Shown: positions 6,622 to 12,009, numbered from the stretch's first letter. The stretch is DNA of 12,500 nucleotides from Symbiodinium natans (GCA_905221605.1 CAJNDS010002035.1:320555-333054); one strand, 5' to 3'. The notes: generated from the letters alone by a model not told the origin. Numbers and translations: made by a program.

Positions 6622-6697
6622 CAACCCTAAACCCTAAACCCTAAACCCTAAACCCTAAACCCTAAACCCTAAACCCTAAACCCTAAACCCTAAACCC
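6622..6697 (-). repeat. CCCTAAA array
   Basis: Nearly eleven exact units. Confidence 0.97.
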
Positions 6698-6786
6698 GGC
6701 ACAGGCCTGCGGTGGAATTCCCTGATTGGCTGTTGGAGGCGAGCAGCGACGCTGCCCTTTGGGTTTATAGGTTGCGGACCGCATGA
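6694..6786 (+). CDS. Short GC-rich exon-like frame
   Basis: Between two CCCTAAA arrays, 30 codons are open to the TGA at 6784-6786. They read RHRPAVEFPDWLLEASSDAA, then LWVYRLRTA, an amphipathic, protein-like sequence that could be a C-terminal end. No start is present. Family unknown. Confidence 0.25.
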   Translation, partial: TRHRPAVEFPDWLLEASSDAALWVYRLRTA

Positions 6787-6876
6787 ACCCTAAAATTGGG
6801 TAAGCCCTAAACCCTAAACCCTAAACCCTAAACCCTAAACCCTAAACCCTAAACCCTAAACCCTAAACCCTAAACT
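6787..6876 (-). repeat. CCCTAAA array
   Basis: Two diverged units, then about ten exact units from 6804. It has the same polarity as the previous array, with a 90-bp coding-like island between them. Confidence 0.96.
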
Positions 6877-7056
6877 TCATGTGGTCCACAAGGTACTTGG
6901 GGTTCTTTGCTTTCCGCTCGCCATGGCTTTCGAGCTCCTCAGGTGGAACGCGCCGTCTGGGCGGTGCTGCGTGAGGGCGAAGGCACGCGTTTCCTTGGTA
7001 GTTTAGTGGTACCCTTTACCCCTTTTTTCGCGGTTATGGGTTCCCTTGTAGAGTAG
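6874..7056 (+). CDS. Exon-like frame running into the dispersed repeat
   Basis: Sixty codons are open from the array edge to the TAG at 7054-7056. The middle reads SLLSARHGFRAPQVERAVWA, then VLREGEGTRFLGSLV, charged and helix-like. The last part overlaps copy C of the dispersed repeat (7009-7095), so the coding part, if real, ends near 7003. The other two frames also have openings here, one with an ATG at 6923 (MAFELLRWNAPSG), so the frame choice is tentative. Confidence 0.25.
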   Translation, partial: TSCGPQGTWGSLLSARHGFRAPQVERAVWAVLREGEGTRFLGSLVVPFTPFFAVMGSLVE

Positions 7057-7095
7057 CCAACCCAAAAAGCTAGTAGGGTTACTGGGCTACGAGGT
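7009..7095 (+). repeat. Dispersed short repeat, diverged copy C
   Basis: Shares with copies A and B the T run after CCC, GGGTTCCCTTGTA, AACCCAAAAAG and TTACTGGGC, but lacks the central palindrome. A further weak copy may lie at 7494-7545 (TTCCCTTATT, AAGGTACCCCC, TAATTACGG). Confidence 0.5.
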
Positions 7096-7139
7096 TTCTC
7101 TTCGATTCTTTCCCTTCCGGGAGATGTCGGTTGTGCAGG

Positions 7140-7290
7140 GAACCCTCAACCCTCAACCCTCAACCCTCAACCCTAAACCCTAAACCCTTATATAACCCTT
7201 AACCCTTAACCCTTAAGCCTTAACCCTCAACCCTCAACCCTCAACCCTAAACCCTCATATAACCCTTAACCCTTAACCCTGAACCATAAG
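7140..7290 (-). repeat. CCCTCAA / CCCTTAA array with a 67-bp higher-order unit
   Basis: Blocks of CCCTCAA, then CCCTAAA, then ATATAA, then CCCTTAA recur in the same order. The TATAACCCTT junction occurs at 7191 and 7258, giving a 67-bp period. Confidence 0.93.
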
Positions 7291-7415
7291 CAGGGGGCGA
7301 GGGCCTCGCCGAGCCCAACTCCTGCGTGGCCAACTTCTACGCCGACGGCGCCCAGTCTGTGGTGCGCGCCCTGCCTGTCACGACACATGTTGAGGGTTTA
7401 AGGTTTAGGGTTTAG
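7290..7415 (+). CDS. High-GC3 exon fragment
   Basis: Between a CCCTTAA/CCCTCAA tract and a TTTAGGG tract, 41 codons are open to a TAG provided by the repeat at 7413-7415. The island part reads GGEGLAEPNSCVANFYADGA, then QSVVRALPVTTHVE. Between 7296 and 7373 nearly every codon ends in C or G (GCC, AAC, TTC, TAC, GAC, GGC), the strongest codon bias in the window and typical of a real coding exon in a GC3-biased genome. The AAGCAG before 7293 could be a 3' splice site. The family is not recognised. Confidence 0.33.
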   Translation, partial: AGGEGLAEPNSCVANFYADGAQSVVRALPVTTHVEGLRFRV

Positions 7416-7432
7416 GGTTTAGGGTTTAGGGT
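7391..7432 (+). repeat. TTTAGGG tract
   Basis: About five units, the first reading TTTAAGG. Confidence 0.93.
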
Positions 7433-7452
7433 GCTCCAAAGAAAATGGGAGT

Positions 7453-7716
7453 TTAGGAAAATCGGGGACCCCTAAAATAGACCCCCAAAGAGTAGGATTC
7501 CCTTATTCTAAGGAGCCCAATAAGGTACCCCCTAATTACGGAAATCTCCAAGTGGCCGTGCAACAAGAGCCACAACACTAAGCGCAGGGCCTTCAGAGTC
7601 ATGTGGTAGAGGTCGCAGCTCAAAGGCTTCGTGCCCGACAGGACTGGCATGCAGACAACGAGCCCTTGTTCGAAGGACTTCTTCATGACTGCCAGGGACC
7701 TATCGTGCTTTTCCGA
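7453..7716 (-). CDS. Exon-like frame, unidentified
   Basis: On the minus strand a frame is open from the edge of the TTTAGGG tract (7716) to about 7453; its first ATG is at 7686. It reads EKHDRSLAVMKKSFEQGL, then VVCMPVLSGTKPLSCDLYHM and TLKALRLVLWLLLHGH. Codons up to about 7553 are well chosen (TCC, TTC, GTC, CTG, GAC). The last third overlaps a dispersed-repeat-like stretch (7494-7545), so the true exon probably ends near 7550. The LRLVLWLLL stretch is hydrophobic but short. Family unknown. Confidence 0.3.
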   Translation of the reverse strand, partial: SEKHDRSLAVMKKSFEQGLVVCMPVLSGTKPLSCDLYHMTLKALRLVLWLLLHGHLEISVIRGYLIGLLRIRESYSLGVYFRGPRFS

Positions 7717-7755
7717 GGGTTTAGGGTTTAGGGTTTAGGGTTTAGGGTTTAGGGG
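7715..7755 (+). repeat. TTTAGGG tract
   Basis: Five exact units with GGGG at the right end. Confidence 0.95.
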
Positions 7756-7772
7756 CCTGAAGTAGAGAAGTC

Positions 7773-7958
7773 ATGGCCTCTGTGCAAGCCGTCTTGTACT
7801 CGTGCCCTGAGCGTTTCAAGCCTTCTCAATGCTCGACATCGCCCAGGCCGAATTGTCAGCCTCTCGCTTGGCGAGGCTCCGAATGCTGGCTCGTTCAGCT
7901 GATGGCTGCTCTTTGTCGCAGCGTAGAATCCGAAGCGACCCGAAACCCTAAACCCTAA
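7773..7958 (+). CDS. Weak ATG-initiated frame with a competing frame
   Basis: An ATG at 7773 opens 61 codons (MASVQAVLYSCPERFKPSQC and on, Cys/Trp/Pro rich) that end in repeat-coded NPKP and a TAA. A second plus frame over the same bases reads FSMLDIAQAELSASRLARL, then RMLARSADGCSLSQRRI, which looks more protein-like but has no start. One of them may be an exon; neither is recognised. Confidence 0.17.
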   Translation: MASVQAVLYSCPERFKPSQCSTSPRPNCQPLAWRGSECWLVQLMAALCRSVESEATRNPKP

Positions 7959-8037
7959 AACCTAAACCTACCCCTAACCCTAAACTCTAAACCCTAAACC
8001 CTACACCCTAAACCCTAAACCCTAAACCCTAAACCCC
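7943..8037 (-). repeat. CCCTAAA array, diverged then pure
   Basis: Diverged units (CCTAAAA, CCCCTAA, CTCTAAA, CCCTACA) precede four exact units. Confidence 0.93.
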
Positions 8038-8070
8038 TCCGAAGAGCCGAACCGAGTCTTGACAGTCCCC

Positions 8071-8086
8071 CCATTCCTTTCCGCAG
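8071..8086 (+). promoter_or_regulatory. 3' splice-site-like sequence
   Basis: A pyrimidine-rich run ending in CCGCAG (AG at 8085-8086) matches a spliceosomal acceptor. The bases after it read TRRFEVRRRRGLSRWLTR in one open frame before a TTTAGGG tract begins. This is a sequence match only, without transcript evidence. Confidence 0.3.
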
Positions 8087-8137
8087 ACCCGGCGCTTCGA
8101 AGTGCGGCGTCGACGTGGGCTGAGCCGCTGGCTTACA

Positions 8138-8347
8138 AGGGTTAAGGGTTTAGGGTTCGGGGTTTGGGTTTAAGGTTTAGGGTTTAGGGTAGGGTTTAGG
8201 GTTTAGGGTTTAGGGTTTAGGGTTTAGGGTTTAGGGTTTAGGGTTTAGCGTTTTTAGGGTTTATAGGGTTTATAGGGTTTATAGGGTTTTAGGGTTTAGG
8301 GCGTAGGGTTAGGGTTTAGGGTTCAGGGTTTAGTTAGGGTTTAGGCT
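8138..8347 (+). repeat. Long TTTAGGG array with TTTATAGGG nonamers
   Basis: Diverged units to 8192, about nine exact units to 8249, three TTTATAGGG nonamers at 8260-8286, then mixed units with short deletions. Confidence 0.95.
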
Positions 8348-8451
8348 TCTGTGCGCACATGGAGCTTCCGGTTTGGAGACGTCAGGGTGTTGGGGTGGAT
8401 GTACTTGGCTTCTTGTCAAGGGAACATAGATCAAGTTAGCCTAGTAATGAT

Positions 8452-8532
8452 TTATATAGCTTTAAGATGGACACTTTTGAGCTTATGTTCTTCAGCAATT
8501 TCCCAATCAAGAGGGGCTTGGGGTTCTAGGTT
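8452..8532 (-). CDS. Possible C-terminal coding remnant in an A+T-rich island
   Basis: On the minus strand 26 codons are open to a TAA at 8452-8454, reading LEPQAPLDWEIAEEHKLKSV, then HLKAI. The plus strand is also open (8351-8536, starting at GTG, reading QGNIDQVSLVMIYIALRW and on), so the strand is undecided. The stretch from about 8405 to 8510 is visibly richer in A+T than the neighbouring islands. Not recognised. Confidence 0.15.
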   Translation of the reverse strand, partial: NLEPQAPLDWEIAEEHKLKSVHLKAI

Positions 8533-8567
8533 TTAGGGTTTAGGGTTTAGGGTTTAAGGTTTGGTGG
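8528..8567 (+). repeat. TTTAGGG tract
   Basis: Four or five units. The 85-bp island after it has one open frame (DQATHSSTVIEWCWISMM and on) but no firm call. Confidence 0.9.
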
Positions 8568-8651
8568 CGACCAGGCAACCCACAGCAGCACTGTGATCGA
8601 GTGGTGTTGGATCTCCATGATGGGGATGTTGTCACTATGGAGGCGCGTGGC

Positions 8652-8703
8652 GTTTAGGGTTTAGGGTTTAGGGTTTAGGGTTTAGGGTTTAGGGTTTAGG
8701 GGG
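8652..8703 (+). repeat. TTTAGGG tract
   Basis: Seven exact units with GGGGG at the right end. Confidence 0.95.
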
Positions 8704-8841
8704 TTGCAAAGCTCGGGTTCTAGCACGAGGTTTATAAGATTTTATAAGTTTGTGATTCAGAGGAGCATCCATAGCGGCGAGAGATACGCGGAGGATAGGC
8801 GCTCTAGATGAGACTATTTCGGGTTTAGGGTTTAGGGATTG
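8689..8841 (-). CDS. Exon-like frame between two TTTAGGG tracts
   Basis: The island is open on the minus strand for 50 codons to a TAA in the repeat. It reads EIVSSRAPILRVSLAAMDAP, then LNHKLIKSYKPRARTRALQ, a basic, protein-like sequence with an internal Met (ATG at 8770-8768). The ends are repeat-coded. No family recognised. Confidence 0.28.
   Translation of the reverse strand, partial: QSLNPKPEIVSSRAPILRVSLAAMDAPLNHKLIKSYKPRARTRALQPPKP
8819..8838 (+). repeat. Short TTTAGGG tract
   Basis: Two exact units. The following island (8839-8933) has stops in all frames and nothing recognisable. Confidence 0.8.
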
Positions 8842-8931
8842 TCAGAGTGTCGCCTATCAAGAGCAAAGTATCACAACTGGGAACGGGGGGACTATGAGAT
8901 ATGATTAAGGCACTAGTAGCCTAGTTACTGT

Positions 8932-9114
8932 TTGACCCTAAACCCTAAACTTGTAGCCCAACTTAGATCTGGCCAAAGCAATAAACTCTGCGCCTTAACC
9001 CTTGAATCAGGGCTGCTTCCAGAAGCACTGGTACCATCGAGTGCCTCGGCAGCCGGGCGTCATTGCGCGGGGACACCCAGCAAGAGCTTCGGCGGTTTGG
9101 GGTTTAGGGTCTAG
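8932..9114 (+). CDS. Open frame spanning an island, unidentified
   Basis: From within a short CCCTAAA tract to the TAG in the next TTTAGGG tract, 60 codons are open. The island part reads KLVAQLRSGQSNKLCALTLE, then SGLLPEALVPSSASAAGRHC and AGTPSKSFGG. Codons are varied and partly GC-ending. There is no ATG in frame near the start. Family unknown. Confidence 0.23.
   Translation: MTLNPKLVAQLRSGQSNKLCALTLESGLLPEALVPSSASAAGRHCAGTPSKSFGGLGFRV
8934..8950 (-). repeat. Short CCCTAAA tract
   Basis: Two units, the smallest clear C-polarity tract. Confidence 0.8.
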
Positions 9115-9125
9115 GGGTTAAGGGT
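9095..9125 (+). repeat. Diverged TTTAGGG tract
   Basis: Four units (TTTGGGG, TTTAGGG, TCTAGGGG, TTAAGGG). Confidence 0.8.
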
Positions 9126-9278
9126 TTTGGCTTGAATGTTCAAGGCTTGGTTCTCATACTTGGTATGTTCAGCCGACGTTGGTTTGGGTACAAGGTCACA
9201 GGATTTGTGGGGCAACGTGACGTCGTATGTTGCCTTTGTCATGAACGTGCCAAGCTCCGCATGTGGAGCTACACATAG
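9126..9278 (+). CDS. Small frame with a Cys/His cluster
   Basis: Fifty codons are open to the TAG at 9276-9278, with an ATG at 9165 giving a 37-residue product. It reads MFSRRWFGYKVTGFVGQRD, then VVCCLCHERAKLRMWSYT. The CCLCH cluster could be half of a zinc site but is too short to assign. The basic and aromatic texture is protein-like. The bases from 9279 to 9366 hold no clear frame. Confidence 0.27.
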   Translation, partial: FGLNVQGLVLILGMFSRRWFGYKVTGFVGQRDVVCCLCHERAKLRMWSYT

Positions 9279-9366
9279 ACTTTAGCATATGCAGTTTGTC
9301 GAACAAGGTGCATTTGTAGAGCAGTGCTGAGCCTCAAGATTCGTTTCGCCGCCTTCTGCATCCATC

Positions 9367-9393
9367 TCAACCCCAAACCCTCAGCCCTAAACC
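9367..9393 (-). repeat. Short CCCTAAA tract
   Basis: Four units (CCCCAAA, CCCTCAG, CCCTAAA, CCCTAAG). Confidence 0.82.
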
Positions 9394-9448
9394 CTAAGAC
9401 TTGTGCCATGGCCCTGCACGGACAAGAGGGGGCGTGACCAGTGACATG

Positions 9449-9522
9449 CTAAACCCTAAACCCTAAACCCTAAACCCTAAACCCTAAACCCTAAACCCTA
9501 ATCCCTAAACCCTAAACCCTAA
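9449..9522 (-). repeat. CCCTAAA array
   Basis: Ten units, one reading CCCTAAT. The next 55 bp contain only a 12-codon frame (DVVLYKGRFAKR, then TGA). Confidence 0.96.
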
Positions 9523-9565
9523 AGACGTTGTGTTGTACAAGGGCCGGTTCGCTAAACGCTGAGTT

Positions 9566-9781
9566 ATGGTCGCTTGTCGGGGTTTAGGGTTTGGGGTTTA
9601 TGGTTTAGGCGGGGATTCCTACCGAAACACAGACCCTTCTACAGTACCCAAGAAGGGATCATACGCCGATGCTCCCAGCGACTCTCGGCAAAATAGGATT
9701 CCCTTGGCCCCGAAACCGCTCATCCCTGGGCCGCCGCAAGCAAGCCTTCAACTCCACGAGGCTCTAAACCCTAACCCCTAA
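9566..9781 (+). CDS. ATG-initiated open frame crossing a telomeric tract
   Basis: The ATG at 9566 opens 71 codons. Residues 5-14 are encoded by a TTTAGGG-like tract (GLGFGVYGLG), then the frame reads GGDSYRNTDPSTVPKKGSY, ADAPSDSRQNRIPLAPKPLI and PGPPQASLQLHEA before it meets the CCCTAAA tract. The middle is Pro/Ser rich and polar, perhaps disordered. If real, the exon probably starts after the tract at about 9611. Family unknown. Confidence 0.25.
   Translation: MVACRGLGFGVYGLGGDSYRNTDPSTVPKKGSYADAPSDSRQNRIPLAPKPLIPGPPQASLQLHEALNPNP
9577..9610 (+). repeat. Diverged TTTAGGG tract
   Basis: Four units with TTTGGGG and TTTATGG variants; it lies within the frame starting at 9566. Confidence 0.82.
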
Positions 9782-9912
9782 CCCCTAACCCCTAACCCTT
9801 AAACCCTTAAACCCTTAAACCCTTAAACCCTTAAACCCTTAAACCCTTAAACCCTTAAACCCTTAAACCCTTAAACCCTTAAACCCTTAAACCCTAAACC
9901 CTAAACCCTAAA
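9763..9912 (-). repeat. CCCCTAA then CCCTTAAA octamer array
   Basis: Three CCCCTAA units (9774-9795) are followed by 12 exact CCCTTAAA octamers (9796-9891) and then three normal CCCTAAA units. Confidence 0.97.
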
Positions 9913-9965
9913 CTGGCCCCAACCCCCGACAGGCCTTACTAAGCTCCTCAAATCGTAAGCCCCGA

Positions 9966-9991
9966 GCCCTAAACCCTAAACCCTAAACCCA
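9966..9991 (-). repeat. Short CCCTAAA tract
   Basis: Three exact units plus CCCAAA. Confidence 0.9.
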
Positions 9992-10052
9992 AATCGGAAA
10001 CTCCGAGCCTTCAACCTCTAACGCCCTAAACTTCACCCTGGCCTCCCTGTCA

Positions 10053-10310
10053 TTGTCACTGTGGGTGCCACTGCTGTTGCCTGAGGCCGCGGATCAATCT
10101 CACCTGGCGCAACATCTCCTGCCATTCCGTGCCATGGTTCTGACAGAGTCGTTTCGTAGTTTCATGTTTCATTTTTTGTGCCGGGGGCAGGCCGGAGATG
10201 TGCGGGTTTACTCAGCAAGAGGGGAGGGGAGCATATATTTTGATGTCCACAAAAGGTGCGTGGTGTTGGCCTGTGAATTGGAAAGCAGTGTCTTGCTCTT
10301 ACTTACTTAG
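10053..10310 (+). CDS. Weak open frame in a 400-bp island
   Basis: An 85-codon frame is open to the TAG at 10308-10310; its first ATG is at 10134. The second half reads GQAGDVRVYSARGEGSIYF, then DVHKRCVVLACELESSVLLL. The texture is plausible but the first half (10053-10133) is Pro/Leu rich and lacks a start. From 10311 to 10394 there is no evident frame. Not recognised. Confidence 0.2.
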   Translation: MSLWVPLLLPEAADQSHLAQHLLPFRAMVLTESFRSFMFHFLCRGQAGDVRVYSARGEGSIYFDVHKRCVVLACELESSVLLLLT

Positions 10311-10394
10311 ACCTCCACCAGTAGGTTTCACTTTGCCCAGACTCAAAGTTTGAATGAACTGATCATGCATCTTACTCTGGGTTAGTAGGGAATG

Positions 10395-10487
10395 GGTTCA
10401 GGGTTCAGGGTTCAGGGTTCAGGGTTTAGGGCTTAGGGCTTAGGGCTTAGGGCTTAGGGTTTAGGGTTTAGGGTTTAGGGTTTAGGG
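10395..10487 (+). repeat. Block-structured TTCAGGG / CTTAGGG / TTTAGGG array
   Basis: Four TTCAGGG units (10397-10424), one TTTAGGG, four CTTAGGG (10432-10459) and four TTTAGGG (10460-10487), with no other changes. Confidence 0.98.
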
Positions 10488-10521
10488 AAAAAGGTACCCT
10501 AACATCCCCCTATAACCTTGA

Positions 10522-11076
10522 GGAAATCTTCTTGCCGTGAGTTTGCTCGCAGGCACACTGTGCCATGCACACGGCAACATGACCATCATTGGACAGAGAG
10601 CTGCACTTCGGATGCTCCGCTCTTGGGAGCCCCGGCAGCTCACAAAGCTCGGTCTGGCCCATCTTCGAGCTCGTGCCTTCTGGCGTTTTTGCGCCCTGGC
10701 TCGCGCAACCTCTTCGCCATCATGGACGGAAAGACTTGGGGGAACTGCCGTCGGGGCACTGGAGAGCACGCTTTCAAGGCTGTATGCGGCCTGCCAACCC
10801 ATGGACGTTGCTATCAGAAGACTTCTGTACAGCCAGATTCCGTCGCCATGGTTGATGCCGACATGAGTGGATGAGGGATTCTGGCGAGTTGTCCACTTCA
10901 TGTACAGATGTATGCCGCCTTTAGACAAAAGAATCGTCGCTTTCCTCACTCTTTTTGGACAAAGCACCCGTTCAAAAACAATTGTGCTTTGGGATGTCCC
11001 CCTTTTACTTACAGTCCTTAGTAACTTGATGGGGATTCTCGTAGCGGGTACTATACTCCCCATTAAGGCTTGCTAG
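10522..11076 (+). pseudogene. Unidentified coding frame interrupted by one in-frame TGA
   Basis: This is the longest repeat-free island. One plus-strand frame is open from 10522 to the TAG at 11074-11076 except for a single TGA at 10864-10866, giving about 114 codons before it and 69 after. The first part (SLLAGTLCHAHGNMTIIG, then RAFWRFCALARA and LGGTAVGALESTLSRLYAA) is Ala/Leu/Arg rich with mixed GC-ending codons. The second part (GFWRVVHFMYRCMPP, KRIVAFLTLFGQSTRSKT) ends with a hydrophobic stretch, VPLLLTVLSNLMGILVAG, that could be a membrane helix. There is no convincing ATG; the frame is closed upstream by TGA at 10519-10521, right after the 10397-10487 array, so it looks truncated by the repeat. 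I do not recognise the family. It could be a pseudogene, an exon whose end lies just before the TGA, or a readthrough/selenocysteine frame. The opposite strand is also open for 193 codons (10482-11063), so strand assignment is tentative. Confidence 0.35.
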
Positions 11077-11185
11077 TAGATGGGGGAGCATTCCAAATTG
11101 TGCTGATTGCAGCACCCTCTTCTCGTCTGTACTGCAGTCACTGCAGTCTCGACACGTTTATGCCTCCGTCCTGGACCGGTTTTTG
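11077..11185. other. Island without a recognised gene
   Basis: Unique sequence between the interrupted frame and the tract that borders cox1. CTGCAGTCACTGCAGTC at 11132-11148 is a short direct repeat, and the pyrimidine-rich run before it could be a 3' splice site. Confidence 0.4.
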
Positions 11186-11207
11186 GTTTAGGGTTTAGGG
11201 TTTAGGG
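11186..11207 (+). repeat. TTTAGGG tract abutting the cox1 fragment
   Basis: Three exact units end with no spacer at the cox1 GAT codon. The GGG of the repeat doubles as the complement of the first bases of the next cox1 codon, a possible 3-bp microhomology. Confidence 0.95.
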
Positions 11208-11741
11208 ATCAAAGAACAGTGTATTAGAACGAACATCACCCAATATTACAAGAAGTGTACCAGATAAGATTGGTAATGTTCATAGAAGCATGAAAGCAGT
11301 AATCAAGAAAGCCCAAGGAAATAATGGGATCGTTTTTAATGCCAGATAGTGAGATCTCAGATTTAGAATTGCTGTCCAAAAGTTAAAAGATGTAAGACAT
11401 GAAGATCTACCAGATATTAAAAATCCAAACAGAAGATTTACTGTACTTGAAGTTGATAAAGTCATAAAAGCAGTTGTTAATGGTGGAAAAGATGTTCATC
11501 CTGTACCACCTCCAAATTCTGAGACTATAGAAAGGATTAGCAAAAGATATGACAGTAACAGAATTAAGATAGAAAGATTATTGACTCTAGGATGTACCAC
11601 GTCTGGAAACCCTTGAAAGATAGGTACGAAGTAATTTCCAAATCCTCCAAGCAAGCCAGGCATTACTAAAAAGATGATCATAAGAAAGCCATGCAATGTA
11701 ATGCTTATATTAAAGAAGTTCTGGTTTTCTGGAGCGATGCC
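11208..11741 (-). pseudogene. cox1: Nuclear copy of a mitochondrial cox1 fragment (cytochrome c oxidase subunit I)
   Basis: Cox1 is the catalytic, multi-helix core subunit of respiratory complex IV in the inner mitochondrial membrane. The minus strand reads as one continuous 178-codon frame with recognisable cox1 wording: GIAPENQNFFNISITLHGF near its start, then FLVMPGLLGGFGNYFVPIF, SIVSEFGGGTG, SSCLTSFNFWTAILNLRS, PLFPWAFLITAFMLL, and finally LPILSG and NTLFFDP. By family knowledge this is an internal piece. The N-terminal helix and everything after the FFDP segment are missing, including the HPEVY region with the CuB ligands, so it cannot make a working enzyme. Two in-frame TGA codons lie at 11496-11498 (at the Trp of the conserved GW-T-x-Y-P-P-L motif, here followed by TSFPPL) and 11280-11282. 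There are no frameshifts. The piece is clearly richer in A+T than its surroundings and is bounded directly by telomeric repeats on both sides, which points to a nuclear insertion (NUMT). The wording suggests a dinoflagellate; the exact taxon is unknown. Confidence 0.93.
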
Positions 11742-11773
11742 CGAAACCCGAAACCCCTAAACCCGAAACCCTA
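11741..11773 (-). repeat. CCCGAAA-type tract abutting the cox1 fragment
   Basis: Four units (CCCGAAA, CCCGAAA, CCCCTAAA, CCCGAAA) begin directly at the other end of the cox1 fragment. The polarity is opposite to that of the left flank. Confidence 0.9.
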
Positions 11774-11839
11774 CATCCGTGTTTGCTGGTGAACCATCCT
11801 AGGAGTCTTCTTGTTGCATATCTCAGCTGAGGTAAACAT

Positions 11840-11881
11840 AAACCCTAAACCCTAAGCCCTAAACCCTAAACCCTAAACCCT
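11840..11881 (-). repeat. CCCTAAA tract
   Basis: Six units, one reading CCCTAAG. Confidence 0.95.
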
Positions 11882-12009
11882 CCTTTTTGCCTGCTTCGGT
11901 CGCCGACGCCTCTTGTGCCCTCCATGGAGTTGTCCTTGACGCACCATGCAAAGCCTGCTGCATCGCCCGGCACTCATTAAGCGAGCGTGGTGCAATCCCT
12001 GAACCCTAA
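11863..12009 (+). CDS. GC-rich exon-like frame between two CCCTAAA tracts
   Basis: Forty-eight codons are open from one tract to the TAA in the next (12007-12009). The island reads SFLPASVADASCALHGVVLD, then APCKACCIARHSLSERGAI. Codons are mostly GC-ending (GTC, GCC, GAC, CTC, TGC). Six Cys/His positions lie close together, including CKACC, but no known zinc pattern is clear. No start codon. Family unknown. Confidence 0.3.
   Translation, partial: TLNPKPSFLPASVADASCALHGVVLDAPCKACCIARHSLSERGAIPEP

Noticed and set aside
6433-6624. 63-codon minus-strand frame and the overlapping plus frame 6291-6644
   Set aside because: Mutually overlapping with ordinary texture and repeat-coded ends; neither is better than chance.
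7664-7680. GTTCGAAGG as a tRNA T-arm or internal promoter box
   Set aside because: No matching stem or A box; it lies within a coding-like frame.
10518-10874. Two further plus-strand frames (10518-10874 and 10589-10855)
   Set aside because: They overlap the preferred frame in other phases and neither continues beyond 10874.
10482-11063. 193-codon minus-strand frame, the longest uninterrupted frame
   Set aside because: It begins and ends without a supported start or family, its Arg/Ala/Ser-rich texture looks like an antisense shadow, and the plus frame reads more naturally. Not excluded, so mentioned under the plus-strand entry.
11280-11696. Two separate small genes on the minus strand
   Set aside because: They are the same cox1 frame split by TGA at 11496-11498; the longer one starts at a TTG inside the cox1 text, not at a real start.
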